The position numbers were made by a program, and so were the translations under genes. DNA of 64,000 bases, from NCBI GenBank assembly GCA_026874595.1, contig CM049309.1:52490079-52554078 (forward strand), written 5' to 3'. The DNA is from Sipunculus nudus. Lineage: Eukaryota; Annelida; Sipuncula; Golfingiida; Sipunculidae. How positions within the stretch are numbered: the stretch's first letter is position 1; every line of letters starts with the position of its first letter. The notes under the pieces are model-generated. The model was not told the DNA's origin, searched no databases, and worked only from the letters and a program-made list of their open reading frames with translations. Shown piece by piece: positions 1-13,834 of the stretch.

Positions 1-885
1 TCTTGAAGGTATTAAGTCCTAGTGACCAAATTCTTGGCATGGTAGGGGATTTTGGAGACATCTAGCTGTATGCCGAATTTAAGGAACTAAGAGCTGAAGC
101 TGGGGAGCTGAGCTCTTGCAAACTGCATAACACTAGCTTGATGTAAACAATATATTACATGGTGCTTGAAAACTTGAATAAAATCTACAGTTTTTGATCA
201 TCTGGTTTCAAATTTTTGGTGTTAACAGTTGAAAAGGTAACAAAAACATGCTGTGAAAATTAAATCCACAGTACTCACAGGAAAAAAACGTGCCATGGTC
301 AAAGTTGGGCAAAATTTAAGGCACGAATTTTTTATTTTTATTAATATTTTAAAAATTTTAAAAGATTTTCATCTAATTTTGGGTATACAATTTAATTTTG
401 ATTAATTAAAGTTATATTACTGGAAAAAAAGGTCCATAGCTTTAACATGTTTTGTGTTAAGTGATCAAATATCTTTCCTGATTTTTTACAAAATGCATTA
501 TGTTTGGGTCCATAACTTTTTTAAATTATATAATTCAGACATAATACCTGAATGTACATAGGAACTATATAGAGGAATATTTATGGTAAATATGAGGAAA
601 AACAGATGAGTCGTTTTGATATTAGGCAGTCCTGAAGTGTGAAAATAGGTTTTTAATAAAAAATTGAGGTTTTTCCTTAATTTCTCAAAGGAACGAAGTC
701 GAAAAGACCCAGTTTTGGGCTTGGTAGGAGATCTTGGGGACATCTAACATTATGCTGAATTTTGGATTCCTAGGTCTTACGGTTTCAAAACGTGCCACAT
801 CTACGGACGGACGGACGGACAGACGGACAGACGGACAGACGACGGACCACGACTATAGCTCAGATGACTTATAGTCAGCTGAGCT
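1..885 (-). mobile_element. HINE-like element, E3 family, truncated by window start
   Basis: Read on the minus strand, it starts at 885 with AGCTCAGCTGACT, a 3-nt loop and AGTCATCTGAGCT (imperfect hairpin). An ACGG/ACAG-type microsatellite follows (about 810-845), then an AT-rich body matching 3675-4590 on the plus strand with only scattered differences (about 95% by eye). The 3' end lies outside the window. An 81-codon open frame (498-743) is only the repeat body read through and is not a gene. Confidence 0.8.
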
Positions 886-2825
886 AAAAAATTCTTTATC
901 ACTGCAAGATAGGTGAGTTTGTTTATCCCAGCCAAGGGTGAGATCACTGCCATTCACTGGTAATAGGGACCGCCTTTGTTCTGGCAGGATGTGCTGACCT
1001 GTGATGTAACTCTAAGTTGGTGAACCATATGATCGACACATTTCTCTTAATTTGGATTCAATTACTAAATATTAATCCAGGATGTTGGCAACTTAACACT
1101 ATATAACAGGGTTGCATATGTGGCCTCTGACTGCTCTCTGGCTTTACAATTAAGTTTATGTTGTTAATAAATAATTAATAATAAATTACTTTATTTTTGT
1201 GAGATACTAGATGAAATGCAGAACACAGTAGGAAAATTAGTGTTACTATATTGTGCATTGCTTTCTGAAATAAAATATGCAATGGAACAGTTTGAACTTT
1301 CTGACTTTATATTTTTTTATTTGGAAATTTCATTTCCTGCAAATTGAAGTAAAGAACATAAAACTAAATAAAATTCAACAAACAATGTCAGCTCATTAAA
1401 ACAAAATAACTTTTCTTTCAAAAAGTATACATGTTTGTTACTTTTCTTTCAACAAACAAAAGTTTCTCCATCAGAAAACCAAAATGTAAGTATTTTAATA
1501 AACATATTTTGTTTCAATTACCTCTTTCAGGGCCGTTACGAGACGCTTGGGCTTGTTCTTGAGTGAGCGATATTTAAGGTATATAATTTTACCGTCTCGC
1601 CTACCCTTTTTGAATAACTGAAACTAGACATATTATCGCCCGGAGGCATCCTTCTGATTTCTGCCAACTGCGGGAAGCCACAAGTATCAAACAAAAAGGT
1701 GTAAAACGCAAACAGAACAGGTCAGTATACTAGTAAAGAATAAAAGGCATGTAAGCATATATCTTGTCTGAAGGTAAAATGATGTCTTACGCTGCTATTC
1801 GGTAAACTAGGTCTAAATTAATCAAATAAATACTCGCCTCAGCAACATGGTCCAGGGAGCGAGTTTACAATTCAGGCTGCTGTATGAGTAGATGGATAAA
1901 ACTATTAGTGTCTGTCTCTATGGTTTCTTGTCTCTTGTGTGTATGTCTGTCGTGTGTATCTGTGTCTTGTTGTAAACCCAGAGCTACAGGCCCATGCCTA
2001 CATTTATCTAGCAGATCGGAACACCTGCATCTTCGGCCTATGCACACGATATTGTGTGTACTGTGTCCTGCATTATGCATACACAATATTGTGTATATTG
2101 TGTACTGCATACACAATATCGGCGTATAATTTCTTATGTACATGAATTATCGTATAAAATGCTCCTAATAAGCAGGAAGTTTCACACAGAAAGTTGCCCA
2201 CACGATTGTGTGCACCCAAAAATACATGACTGTAGAAATTTGGTGGTTGGTGGTGAGTACTTGAATCATTTTCCAGTATGTTCAAAATAATAGCCAAATC
2301 AACACATCTTTCTCGCTTTAAGAAATGAATTATCTCCTCTGGCCAACTGATAACTTTTGCAATTTTGAGTTACCAGATACACAATTAAGGCAGATATATA
2401 GCATCAGAACCCACATAGACGTCGTTCGATAAATGGCTAGAGACCTGATAATGTGTAAAATAAAATAAGAAATCAAAATTTCACAAAAGCTTCTGACTGG
2501 TTAGATTAAACATATTAATCAAATATTTTCTAAAAATATAATAATAATAACATAATATTGTATAACAGGATAGTACTGTATAAATTTTTAATTTTCTGTA
2601 ACATTAATATATATATATTATCTTTAAAAAATATAAAAAAAAGATATATATGATATAATTCAAAACATATAAAATGCTTTCAAATATGAAATATTGATTA
2701 AAAGTCAGAATATCACCATGAATTTGGAGTTAGTATGATATAGATAGTATAATAAAATGTTATTATTGTTATTACTATTAATAATGATAATGATAATAAT
2801 ATTAGTATCAATATTATCATTTTTA
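886..2825. other. Intergenic, no supported gene
   Basis: AT-rich sequence. It holds a less AT-rich island at about 1517-1690, a perfect 18-bp palindrome at 2079-2096 (ATACACAATATTGTGTAT) with partial repeats of the same motif on either side, and simple AT-rich stretches at 2520-2810. Open frames on both strands at 1865-2145 are short, overlapping and resemble no family I know. Confidence 0.5.
1522..1617 (-). other. Possible minus-strand coding exon (weak)
   Basis: On the minus strand an acceptor-like CTAGTTTCAG precedes 96 bp (32 codons, phase 0 in and out) that end at a donor-like GAG|GTAATT. The translation is basic and protein-like (includes RRDGKIIYLKYRSLKNKPKR). I do not recognise it, no partner exon was found, and other frames here are also open, so this is only a candidate. 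Confidence 0.13.
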
Positions 2826-3674
2826 TTATGCCCCCGCCACAAAGTGGCCAGGGCATATGGTTTTACCCATGTCCGTCCTTCCGTCATTCTGAAATCAAAC
2901 AGTTGTACAGACTTTTTTTTGCAATGCCTGCAGATATTGGCCTGATTTTTGGTGTGTTGCCAGATAATGACCAGTTACAGATCGAGTTCGCGTTTCGTCT
3001 TGGTTGACCTACTTTTGACCGTTTTACTGCTCCTAAACTAAGAAAATTTCATGAAAAATAGAAATTTTCATGACAAATACACATGTACGGACTGTTTTTT
3101 TGCAATGCCTGCAGATATTGACCTGATTTTTTGTGTGTGGGCAGATAATGACCAGTTACAGATTGAGTTTGCGTTTCATCCCAGTTGACCTACTTTTGAC
3201 CGTTTTACAGCTCCTTAACATAGAAAATTTCATGAAAAATATAAATTTTCATTACAAATACACATGTATGGACTTTTTTTTCGCAATGCCTGCAGATATT
3301 GGCCTGATTTTTGGTATGTTGGCAGATAATGGCCAGTTACAGATCAAGTTCATGTTTCGTCCCGGTTGACCTACTTTTGATTGTTTTATGGCTCCTAAAC
3401 ATTGAAAATTTCATGAAAAATATAAATTTTTATGACAAATGTACATTTACAGCTGTTTTTAGCCCTCAGCTCATTGGCTGATGGGCTGTTGTTGTCACCC
3501 AAGCTGTCCGTCTGTCCGGCTGTCCGGCGTCCGTCTGTCCCGCATCTGTTAACTTTACCTTGTGAGCAGGATATCTCAAAAAGGATTCACTGTTGGAATT
3601 TTATTTCATCAGTGAAGATGTATATCGATAAAATCTTGGTCAAGTTTGAAGATGGGTGACCTTGACCCATTTTT

Positions 3675-6324
3675 AGCTCAGCTGACTATAAGTCATCTGA
3701 GCTATAGTCGTGGTCCATTGTCCGTCGTCCGTCTGTCCGTCCGTCCGTCTGTCCGTCCGTCCGTCCGTCCGTCCGTCCGTCCGTCCGTAGATGTGGCACG
3801 TTTTGAAACCGTAAGACTTAGGAATCCAAAATTCGGCATTATGTTAGATGTCCCCAAGATCTCCTACCAAGCCGAAAACTGGGTCTTTGCAACTTCGTTC
3901 CTTTGAGAAATTAAGGAAAAACCTCAATTTTTTATTAAAAACCTATTTTCACACTTCAGGACTGCCTAATATCAAAACCACTCATCTGTTTTTCCTCATA
4001 TTTACCATAAATATTCCTCTATATAGTTCCTATGTACATGCCAGAAATTATGTCTGTATTATTTAATTTAAAAAAGTTATGGGCCCAAACATAATGCATT
4101 TTGTAAAAAATCAGGAAAGATATTTGATCACTTAACACAAAAAATGTTTAAGCTATCGACCTTTTTTCCAGTAATATAACTTTAATTAATCAAAATTAAA
4201 TTGTATACCCAAAATTAGATGAAAATCTTTTAAATTTTCTAAAATATTAATAAAAATAAGAAATTGGTACCTTAAATTTTGCCCAAATTTGACCATGGCA
4301 CGTTTTTTTCCTGTAAGTACTGTGGATTTAATTTTCACAGCATGTTTTTGTTAGCATTTCAACTGTTAACACCAAAAATTTGAAACCAGTTGATCAAAAA
4401 CTGTAGATTTTAATAAGTTTTCAAGCACCATGTAACATATTGTTTACATCAAGCTGGTGTTATGCAGTTTGCAAGAGCTCAGCTCCCCAGCTTCAGCTCT
4501 TAGTTCCTTAAATTCGGCATACAGTTAGATGTCTCCAAAATCCCCTACCATGCCAAGAATTTGGTCACTAGGACTTAATACCTTCGAGATATTAATGAAA
4601 AACTTCATTTTCCATTAAAAACCCATTGTCACACTTCAAGACTGCCTAATATCAAAACCACTGATCTGACTTTAATCATAAATAATATACATATTTTTCA
4701 TTCTCTATGCACATGCCAGAATGATGTCAGTATTGCGTAATTGTTTTAAGTTATGGGCCCAAACATAATGCACTTTTTAAAAAATCAAGAAATATATTTA
4801 CTCCCTTAACAAGGGCATTGCTGAAGTTAGAGATTTTTTTGTCAGGGATGTAACATTATTTAATCAAGATTCAATTGAATACCCAAAATTAAGTCTGAAT
4901 TTTTCAAATTTTATAAGTTATTAGTATAAATATAAAATTAGTACCTTAAATTTTGCCCAACTGTGACCATGGCACGTTTGTGTCCTGTGAGCACTGTTGA
5001 TATAATTTTCATATCATGCACACATTAGGATTTCAGCTTTTTAGTTTAGAAAGCTGAAAGAAATTGTCCAAAAATTGTAGCTTTTATTAATGTTTTTTAT
5101 GAGACCCTGTCAGACTTTGGCTCTCTCCAGCCCCTCTTGAGTCACCTGTATGTTGACCTTGTTGACCTTTCATCAAATTATGCACGCTTGAGGCGAGGCA
5201 TACAGGAATCCAGGCAGCTTATGGGCAGCCACAGCTGATCCAGGTGTCCAACCCAACTCATCTAGTAGTTTTAACCAACAACATAACAATAAACAATAAA
5301 TTAATAAATTTTATTGGTTTTTAATAACAAATTAAAGAAAAGTAGAAAAGGAATTTGTTAGTTTATAATAACAGGAAATTAACTTGCAGTTACTGATGAT
5401 ATAAGAATCTTGTATCGATGGGTAGAATGTCACATATTCCAAATAACACCATGCAGTCACCTATGGCATTTTTCAGTTCAATTTTAATACTAAAGAAGTA
5501 AATCATATTATCCATTACTAATCATTAGGGATCATATGAAGGAAATTAATGATAGACAAAGATGCAGTTGATAATATTAATCTAGATTCCTACTGTGTCT
5601 AGTGTGTTCATTGATGTGAAATTAGTCCATAATGAATTTTTTACAGTTATTTTTTAATATAAATAAAAGCCATAAAACCAGGTACTTATGATCATTATTT
5701 AAATGTGTGAATTTTGTATATTCTGGATTCTCAATATCATTGGTAGGTGAAACTGAATAAATACCAGGCATGGTGCGAATACTTTGTAATTGTATTTAAA
5801 TACGAATATGATTATGTACTCCATTATAAAATTTCTTGCATAAAGAATAGGAATTCAGGTAAAAATGAAAGTATATGAATACTCGTGCAAATACTTTCAA
5901 AATGTATTCATGAATGCATTCATGAATATATTCTTTAATATAATTTTAATAATCATATCAGTTATATTTCATTTAAAAAAATCATATGATTCTCTTATTA
6001 TTTTTTATAAAAATTATATTTGGGACAATATTTGTAATTTTTTTTAATAAATAGTTAAACTCATATTATATGTTCTGCTTATAAGTTATATGGCCAAGTC
6101 AAAATCTGTGTGACAATAGTACTCCATTTGTTAATAAAATAAATGAAATCAATCCTCTTCCCTGTCTCCAAAGGTACTATCAAAATCATACATAAGCTTA
6201 ACAACAACAACTCATAATACAGCTTATATTTATTACTACACAAAACCAGCATGTGCCTCATTTCTAAATAATATTTTTTTATCATATATAACAGCTGAGC
6301 GTCGTGACCCATAGGTCCCTTGTT
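3675..6324 (+). mobile_element. E3: innermost HINE-like element
   Basis: It starts with the AGCTCAGCTGACT/AGTCATCTGAGCT hairpin, then the (GTCC)n tract and a body with two related units about 690 bp apart (near 3811 and 4500). It ends CAGCTGAGCGTCGTGACC...CTTGTT (6292-6324), where CAGCTGAGC is the inverted match of the 5' GCTCAGCTG. The flanks are ATTTTT on the left and CTACATTTTAGAGC on the right. The uninterrupted E2 unit at about 6607-6650 reads ATTTTTCTTTGTTTTAGAGC, giving the empty site. Confidence 0.8.
3721..3789 (+). repeat. (GTCC)n/(GTCT)n microsatellite inside E3
   Basis: About 69 bp of GTCC/GTCT tetranucleotides directly after the 5' hairpin. The same tract recurs at the same place in the copies at about 810-845 (minus), 9670, 30000, 43320, 44355 and 48665. 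Confidence 0.9.
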
Positions 6325-7149
6325 CTACATTTTAGAGCTGATTATAGAAAAACACTCAGAAGTTTATATCTCAGGAACCATTGTGTGGATTTTCACAAAA
6401 CTTACTATGATCATTGGGACTGATAGTCTATACGTGCTGCACAATTTTGATGGCACCACCTGCAATTTCTGATTTTTTAATCAATTTTTATCAGATTTTT
6501 CAATTTTGGCCTTGTGAGCGGGATATCTCTAAAAGGATTCACCGTTAGAATTTTATTACATCAGTGAAGATGTATAGCAACAAAATATTGGTCAAGTGCA
6601 AAGATGGGTGACCTTGACCTATTTTTCTTTGTTTTAGAGCTGATTATACAAAAACACTCGGAAGCTTATATCTCAGGAACCATTTGGTGGATTGTTATGA
6701 AACATGGTACATACCTCTCCAATTTTAATTTATAACTGATTATCAGCCTTTGCTAATATTCTAGTTTCGCAATGCAATGGTTACAGTTACTGACCTAACT
6801 TTTGGTCTGTGGGCGCATAATGACCACTTACAGATCGAGTTTTCGTTACATCCCAGTTGACCTATTTTTGACCATATGACAGATCCTGAACATAGAAAAT
6901 TTTATGAAAGACAGAAATTTTTATAAAAAAAGCACATGTATGGACTTTTTTCACAATGCCTGCAGACACTGGCCTGATTTTTTGTGGGCGGCTTGATAAT
7001 GACCCATTACAGATAGAGTTTGCATTTTGCCTTTGTTGACCTACTTTTGACCATACGACACCTCCTGAACTTAAAAAAATTTACAAAATTTAACATGTGT
7101 CGAATTTGCCCCAGGCGGGGGCATTTGTGTCGTTCCGACACATCTAGTT

Positions 7150-7542
7150 CTATTTATAACTGAAGTATACATGTATATACCAATAACTAAACCAAATATT
7201 GGTAAATAGTTATAACATAATAGCCAATAAAAAATAATATGATTAATATTAACATGTAATGACATCATAATTTTAGGTATAATTCATTAACTAAATACCT
7301 AAACATAATATACATTATGCAGAATATAAGAGTATAATTAAATAGAATGTGAAAGTAATCTATAAAATAAAATAAAATTGGTAAAAATATAACATTGAAC
7401 ACAGCACCATGTAATTCAGAAAAATATAATATTTTGCATGTTAACACAATTTAATATAGCTTTATATTTTTATATAACTTTATTGCTTATTCAGTTTATA
7501 AAATACAATATATAATCATGTTAAATAATCTAAGATTAGTAA

Positions 7543-7604
<62 letters not shown>

Positions 7605-8352
7605 GTAATGTCTACATCAGTTCGTATCCTTCATTAGTTAGCACACTATAAATTTCCTTAAACATATTTTTCTAGAATACATATATGAATTCGTACACCA
7701 ACATACAGTGCCGATATTAGCTATTGCCGGTGACCATCGGCGGTCCGTATGAACAATAATTGTGGCTATGATTAAAATGGTTTTGCATGCGGAGATGAAT
7801 CAAATGTCGATGCTGTTCACCTGATAACAACACATCTTTATGTCCTAGTGCGTGGCAGTAACATGATAATTTATCGGAACAATTTTATCAGATTTGATAC
7901 TTCATGTATGTAAAAAGGAAAAACTGTCACTTAACTGACACCGATGGGCCATCTTTGCTTCAGACTTGTTACACCATGAATGTGATTTGAACAATAGAAC
8001 TCGAGGTAAAAAATGTGTTTCAATCGATAATATTTTGTTTACTTAATAATAAAATAAGAAGGATTAGTAAGTGGGCCAAAAATCTCATTAGCTGATGATC
8101 ATATACTAGTAATCTACTTGGGACAAACCTTGCATGAACTACTGATCACAGGCATGACCTGGTGCTATGAGGCATCAAAGGTTGAATGGAGATCATCAGA
8201 GTGCTTTGAACCGCAGCTACATAGGATATACCGCTGTCTTCAAGAGTTTTTATTGATAAATCCCGGTAATGTCCGTGAAATAATTTATTTTTTTCCCCGC
8301 TGTATAAATCTTATTAGAATCTCCCAAATAAATACTTCCGCGTTATGCTCTG
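7150..8352. other. Intergenic, no gene seen
   Basis: AT-rich with a TA-dinucleotide tract at 7543-7602. The open frames here are short and AT-driven. A less AT-rich patch near 7700-7950 shows no coding frame. Confidence 0.5.
7543..7602. repeat. (TA)n microsatellite
   Basis: About 60 bp of nearly pure TA dinucleotides. Confidence 0.95.
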
Positions 8353-8355
8353 GTT

Positions 8356-8425
8356 ACCATGGCCATTTGGTTAGAGGCGCATGAATGGTTACAGAGTGAA
8401 CTATGTGCCCCTGGTTCAAACCTGT
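8356..8425 (+). mobile_element. tRNA-like (SINE head) fragment
   Basis: An A-box-like stretch (GGCCATTTGGTTAGAGGC, 8361-8378) is followed by a B-box that fits the RNA polymerase III consensus (GGTTCAAACC, 8413-8422). Spacing is close to that of a tRNA. The flanks do not form a convincing 7-bp acceptor stem, so a tRNA-derived SINE remnant is more likely than a working tRNA gene. Confidence 0.45.
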
Positions 8426-9409
8426 CAGTTCCCCCCCCCTTTTATGTTATTCCCCCTTCCCAGTTTAGAAATATGAAAAACATATATTTTCCCATTTATT
8501 TCTTTCCACTGAAATTACAAAACGGGTAAAATAAACATTTAATTTAATGAAATATATAAATAAATCTGGTGAGATTACATAGCCACAGCTATAATAAGTT
8601 CACTTGCTGCCAGATGGCACCCCGAATAAATTTCATTAATGCTCTAAGAAAATCACCATTACCATTTTTTTTGGGCGTATTCTGCAATCCATACAAATAA
8701 TGTTCGTAAATGAATTAAATGTTGCCATGAAGTTTTACAAAACAATAGCCCATTTTCTTACCGCTAATGATGCTACGCACCCCTGTACGCCTTGAGAGAC
8801 CCCTGGCTAATTAATGATGTTTTCCTTTCATGTCCAAACTGTGAAACACTTCGTTGCTTGTTTGTTCACCAATAATTTATTTGATTTGTAATATTAAGGT
8901 GATCTGTGACTCCTGTCAATTTTGTTTGCACCATAGCCGTGATCAAATAAATTTGTTAACATACTAATGAGGTACAAATTTAACAGTTTGGGGTAATAAA
9001 TTACTATTACCGGTAGCTGGATATTTTGACGATCTTTATGATCTTTTGTGCCGGTAGGTGGGTTACAAATGTTCAGTTTGTTCCGGCTGGCAGTACAGGC
9101 CACCCCTGTAACCCCCGACCGGCGCGGCTAAAACCCTGTATATACACCGGTTTATAAAATGCCAGTTACGGGATATAATGGATATCTTTTTCATCACCAG
9201 CAGCGCTCAAATATATTCCCGAACAAGTGTTAAATAATAATTAACATGAGAGTTGCCGTACATCCTCTATTATCGCCCATCGCCGGTTCTCAGGTGTTAA
9301 ACGATCTTCTCTCCTGCAATATTCTAATTTTTCATATTTTACATATAATAATTCACACACTGAGAAAAATAATTATTTTTTCCTGTACCAATTCAAGTAG
9401 ACATTACAG
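8426..9409. other. Intergenic, no gene seen
   Basis: AT-rich with a moderately GC-richer patch at about 8990-9170 (several CCGG/CGCG). It could be a promoter or a non-coding first exon for RAMAC downstream, but nothing in the sequence proves it. Confidence 0.35.
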
Positions 9410-9427
9410 TATATATATATATATACC

Positions 9428-9510
<83 letters not shown>

Positions 9511-9537
9511 TGGTATATATATGTATATATATATATC
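9410..9537. repeat. Long (TA)n microsatellite
   Basis: About 128 bp of TA repeats with a few interruptions (ACCGG, ACTGG, ATGT). It keeps a meaningless Tyr-Ile open frame alive at 9246-9626. Confidence 0.95.
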
Positions 9538-9624
9538 ATCCAGCAATGTTATTATTTGATTTAATACTACATTGTTTCATTGTTTTACCGGTATATTATA
9601 TTATTTTCAGTGCCAGCCATTTTT

Positions 9625-11362
9625 AGCTCAGCTGACTATAAGTCATCTGAGCTATAGTCGTGGTCCTTTGTCCGTCGGTCCGTCCGTCAGTCTGGCCGTC
9701 CTTCAGTTAACAGGGCACGTTTTGAAACCATTGGACCTACGATTCCAAAATTTTGCATACCATTAGATGTCCCCAAAATATCTACCATACTGAAAATTGA
9801 GTCATTAGGACTTCGTTCCTTCGAGATATTAATGAAAAACCTCCGTTTTCCATAAAAAAGCCATTGTTACACTTCAGGGATGCCTAATATCAAAACCACT
9901 GATCTGTTTTTTATCATATTTAGTATTCATATTTTTCCATACATTTTCTATGAACAAACAAAAAATTAGGTCAGTGTTTGGTATTGTTTTGAAGTTTTTT
10001 AAAAAATCAGGAAATATATTTACTCACCTAACATGAGAATTGCTGAAGCTAGAGACTTTTTTTTTCAGGAATATAACTTTATTTAATCAAGATTCAATTG
10101 TTTACCCAAAATTAGATTTGAATTTTGCAAATTTTTCATGTTATTAGCATAAATAAAAAATCAATACCTTAAATTTTGTCCAAATTTGGCAGTGGCACGT
10201 TTTTTCCCTGTAAGCACTGTTGATTTAATTTTCACAGCATATATACATAAGGATATAATCTTTTAAAATCCGAAATTTCAAAGGAATTGATTGAAAAGAG
10301 TAGCTTTTATTCAAGTTTTCATACACCATGTCAAGTGTTGTTTACATCTAGCCCACCTAGTAGTACAGCCTTCACTTGCATTATGTAACCCACCCCAGGC
10401 AGCTTGCCTTGGCTCAACTTGGCCACTACCAGCAGGTTTTCCCCCTGCCCTGCACTCCCCCCCCCCCCCCACTCCCCAAGATGGTGCATAAACTAGATGT
10501 ATGTTATTAATTTCTGTATTTGATTCATTCTTATTCTAGGCTATGCTACATTTTAGATTTTGTATTGTACCACCAGGGTTACAATGATTTAGGTGCACAC
10601 TTGATTGGGTCCACAAAGTGGTTTATTGCTATAAAAGTGTGGATGTTCATCAGATAAGTAATTCCTTACTTTAGGAGAGTAAAAACTTAACCAGGTGTGA
10701 AATTGACTATTAATTCCAGTAATAAATTTAAGCTGAAAAATTAAAGCAAAACTTTTTAATAGTGATTCAAGGAATAATCTTGTAGATGCCATGTTGTGGC
10801 ATTATTTTCTTTTAAATTCAGTTTAAACATTTGTGATTTAAAAATAATAAAATATATGTGTATGCATAATATGACCCAATATGAGCTACACTCTGGATAT
10901 ATAATGATTGCAACTTTTGCAACAATTCTAATATTTTAACTTATATTTTCAGTTTTTTTAAACATTTATAAAACTTGTAAATAAAAAAAATGGTTCAGAT
11001 AAAAACTTTTAAAGGAAAAAGTGGATATGCTAAAAAAATAGGCTTATATACAAACTTAAATGCATTATTCCCTTGAAAGTGAAATAAAGGTATTAGTCCA
11101 TTCTGTCCAATTGCCTGTCGATCTGTAAATTTTCATATGCATCACAGTATCTCAAAACTTTTACTGTTTTTCTTCTTGACAGTCTTGTCAGAGTATAAGT
11201 TTGCAAACATATATTAAGAACTTTACTATAACCAAGTAGGAGGGCCCCTTTCCTCTTAGCTTCTCATATTCTTATATAAATGAAAAACATTACAATAGAA
11301 TATTTTGCATTTGCAAAAATTTCAAACTTGAGCTGAGCGCCGTGACCCATGGGTCCCTTGTT
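9625..11362 (+). mobile_element. E3-family HINE-like element, third copy
   Basis: Same 5' hairpin (AGCTCAGCTGACTATAAGTC), GTCC tract and body as E3 but more diverged. The 3' end is complete: GAGCTGAGCGCC, the perfect palindrome GACCCATGGGTC (11344-11355) and CTTGTT (11357-11362). The left flank is CCATTTTT. The interior includes a C-run near 10460. Confidence 0.75.
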
Positions 11363-12785
<1,423 letters not shown>

Positions 12786-12903
12786 CCTCCTATGACTGAG
12801 TCATCCCCCTTAATAATAAATTGGCCCCACTGAATAAAATAAAGCATTCATAAAATAACCAGTCTAAAGCAGGTATAACACTCACTGAGCATATGATTTT
12901 TTT

Positions 12904-13834
12904 AGCAAACCTGTGAGCTTATGCGATGGTGCAGGGTTGACCGTTGTTGTGCCGTGCATTGTCTGTACGTTAACCATAGCTAACTAAAAAATGGCAGGAG
13001 CTAGCATCACCAAATATTTTGCAAATAATCAGTCATCTAAAAACTCTATCAGATTTTGTTTCTTTTTTATCTAACTGCATTTTCTTAGATTTTATAGGGA
13101 AAAAGCTAAAAAAGCTTTAAAAATCTTCTTCTCCGAAACTGTCAAGCCAAATTGTCCCATATTTCACAGAAATGATCCCTGGAACAATCTCTCTCGATGT
13201 TTGTTCGAATGGTTCCAGTTCAGAGATTTTTGGCCGAAATACGGGAGGTTGAACTTAGTCATCTGTCCAAAAAAGCACACTAAAATTTCAATCTCAGAAA
13301 CGGCTAGAGCTATCATCACCAAATTTTTTGCAAATGTTTGTCATATATGTCATATCCGAAATTGAGGTATTGGTGGCGCCACCTACATTGATCTGGTTTT
13401 TACAAGCAAAAATGTAATTTTAGACTCTTCTAGCTTATACACTGTTTTATGATGAAACTTTTACACTGATTGGTTTAAATTTTACAAGAATTATTCTATG
13501 GTAGGGTTCTGCCAGTTTTATAAGAATAGATTGGGTAAATGCAGCTTTGAAAAGTAGTGTAGCCAATTGAAAAAGGCTTTCTGTGTTTGAAAACAGATTT
13601 GACCACATGCTGAGTTTCAGCAGCCAAGTCAAGAGGTCACTCAGAACAACCAGATGGGGTCCAGACATCACCATGGCAACTGACCTGGCTCTGTCTGGTG
13701 GCTAGACAATGTGTCAAGACATCTAGACACAGCATCTAGACGTCCAGACACATTGTCTAGACGCAGAATGCCCAGATTAGAACTATTGGAACTTTATCTA
13801 TTAACTGTTTGAAAAAAACTTTGTTTGCATTTTT
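12904..13834 (+). mobile_element. F-family HINE-like element, 5' portion
   Basis: It starts after a T-run with AGCAAACCTGTGAGCTTATG, the same head as the complete copy at 13835. The body contains 'GGCAGGAGCTAGCATCACC'-type repeats and the palindrome GGTGGCGCCACC (13372-13383). No 3' end is seen before the next head begins, so it is truncated or was interrupted. Confidence 0.5.
13702..13760. repeat. Inverted repeat with TCTAGA motifs
   Basis: CTAGACAATGTGTC (13702-13715) and its exact reverse complement GACACATTGTCTAG (13747-13760) flank a 31-nt loop with further TCTAGA-type motifs. It lies in the F-family region. Confidence 0.7.

Larger units (their letters stand above)
3457..6766 (+). mobile_element. 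E2: HINE-like element inserted in E1, interrupted by E3
   Basis: It starts after a T-run with AGCCCTCAGC...GGCTGATGGGCT (hairpin), then a GTCCGTCTGTCC microsatellite. It ends at CTAGTT (6761-6766). Removing it rejoins E1 as '...CTGTTTTT|TCGCAATG...', which matches intact E1 units with '...TTTTTTTCGCAATG'. The body repeats a unit that begins CCTTGTGAGC(A/G)GGATATCTC, at about 3557 and again at about 6502 once E3 is removed. Confidence 0.7.
2826..7149 (+). mobile_element. E1: outermost HINE-like element, interrupted by E2
   Basis: The 5' end has TGCCCCCGCC (2829-2838) inside a hairpin with GTGGCCAGGGC, followed by GTCCGTCC-type sequence. The 3' end has the exact inverted match GGCGGGGGCA (7114-7123), a GTGTCG/CGACAC hairpin (7127-7141) and the terminus CTAGTT (7144-7149). 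The body is about 180-bp tandem units (starts near 2910, 3090 and 3270, then two more after 6770), each with a GCAATGCCTGCAGA-type motif and 'GTTGACCTACTTTTGACC'. The middle is occupied by E2 and E3. Confidence 0.75.

Noticed and set aside
498-743. Minus-strand 81-codon frame, and its near twin at 3848-4066 plus
   Set aside because: Both lie in the same E3-family repeat and owe their similarity to repeat identity; no start or splice context or codon constraint is visible.
3675-6324. Classic cut-and-paste transposon with 3-bp TTA duplication
   Set aside because: Element A alone would allow TTA on both sides, but other copies have TTC or TTT on the right; T-run insertion with at most TT duplication fits all of them.
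8356-8425. A functional tRNA gene
   Set aside because: Good B-box, but acceptor-stem pairing and a standard anticodon loop are not convincing; SINE-type fragment preferred. The same applies to 19486-19538 and 49151-49220.
9246-9626. 126-codon frame rich in Tyr-Ile (also 12528-12847 and 17979-18333)
   Set aside because: TA microsatellites read as TAT/ATA codons; not genes.
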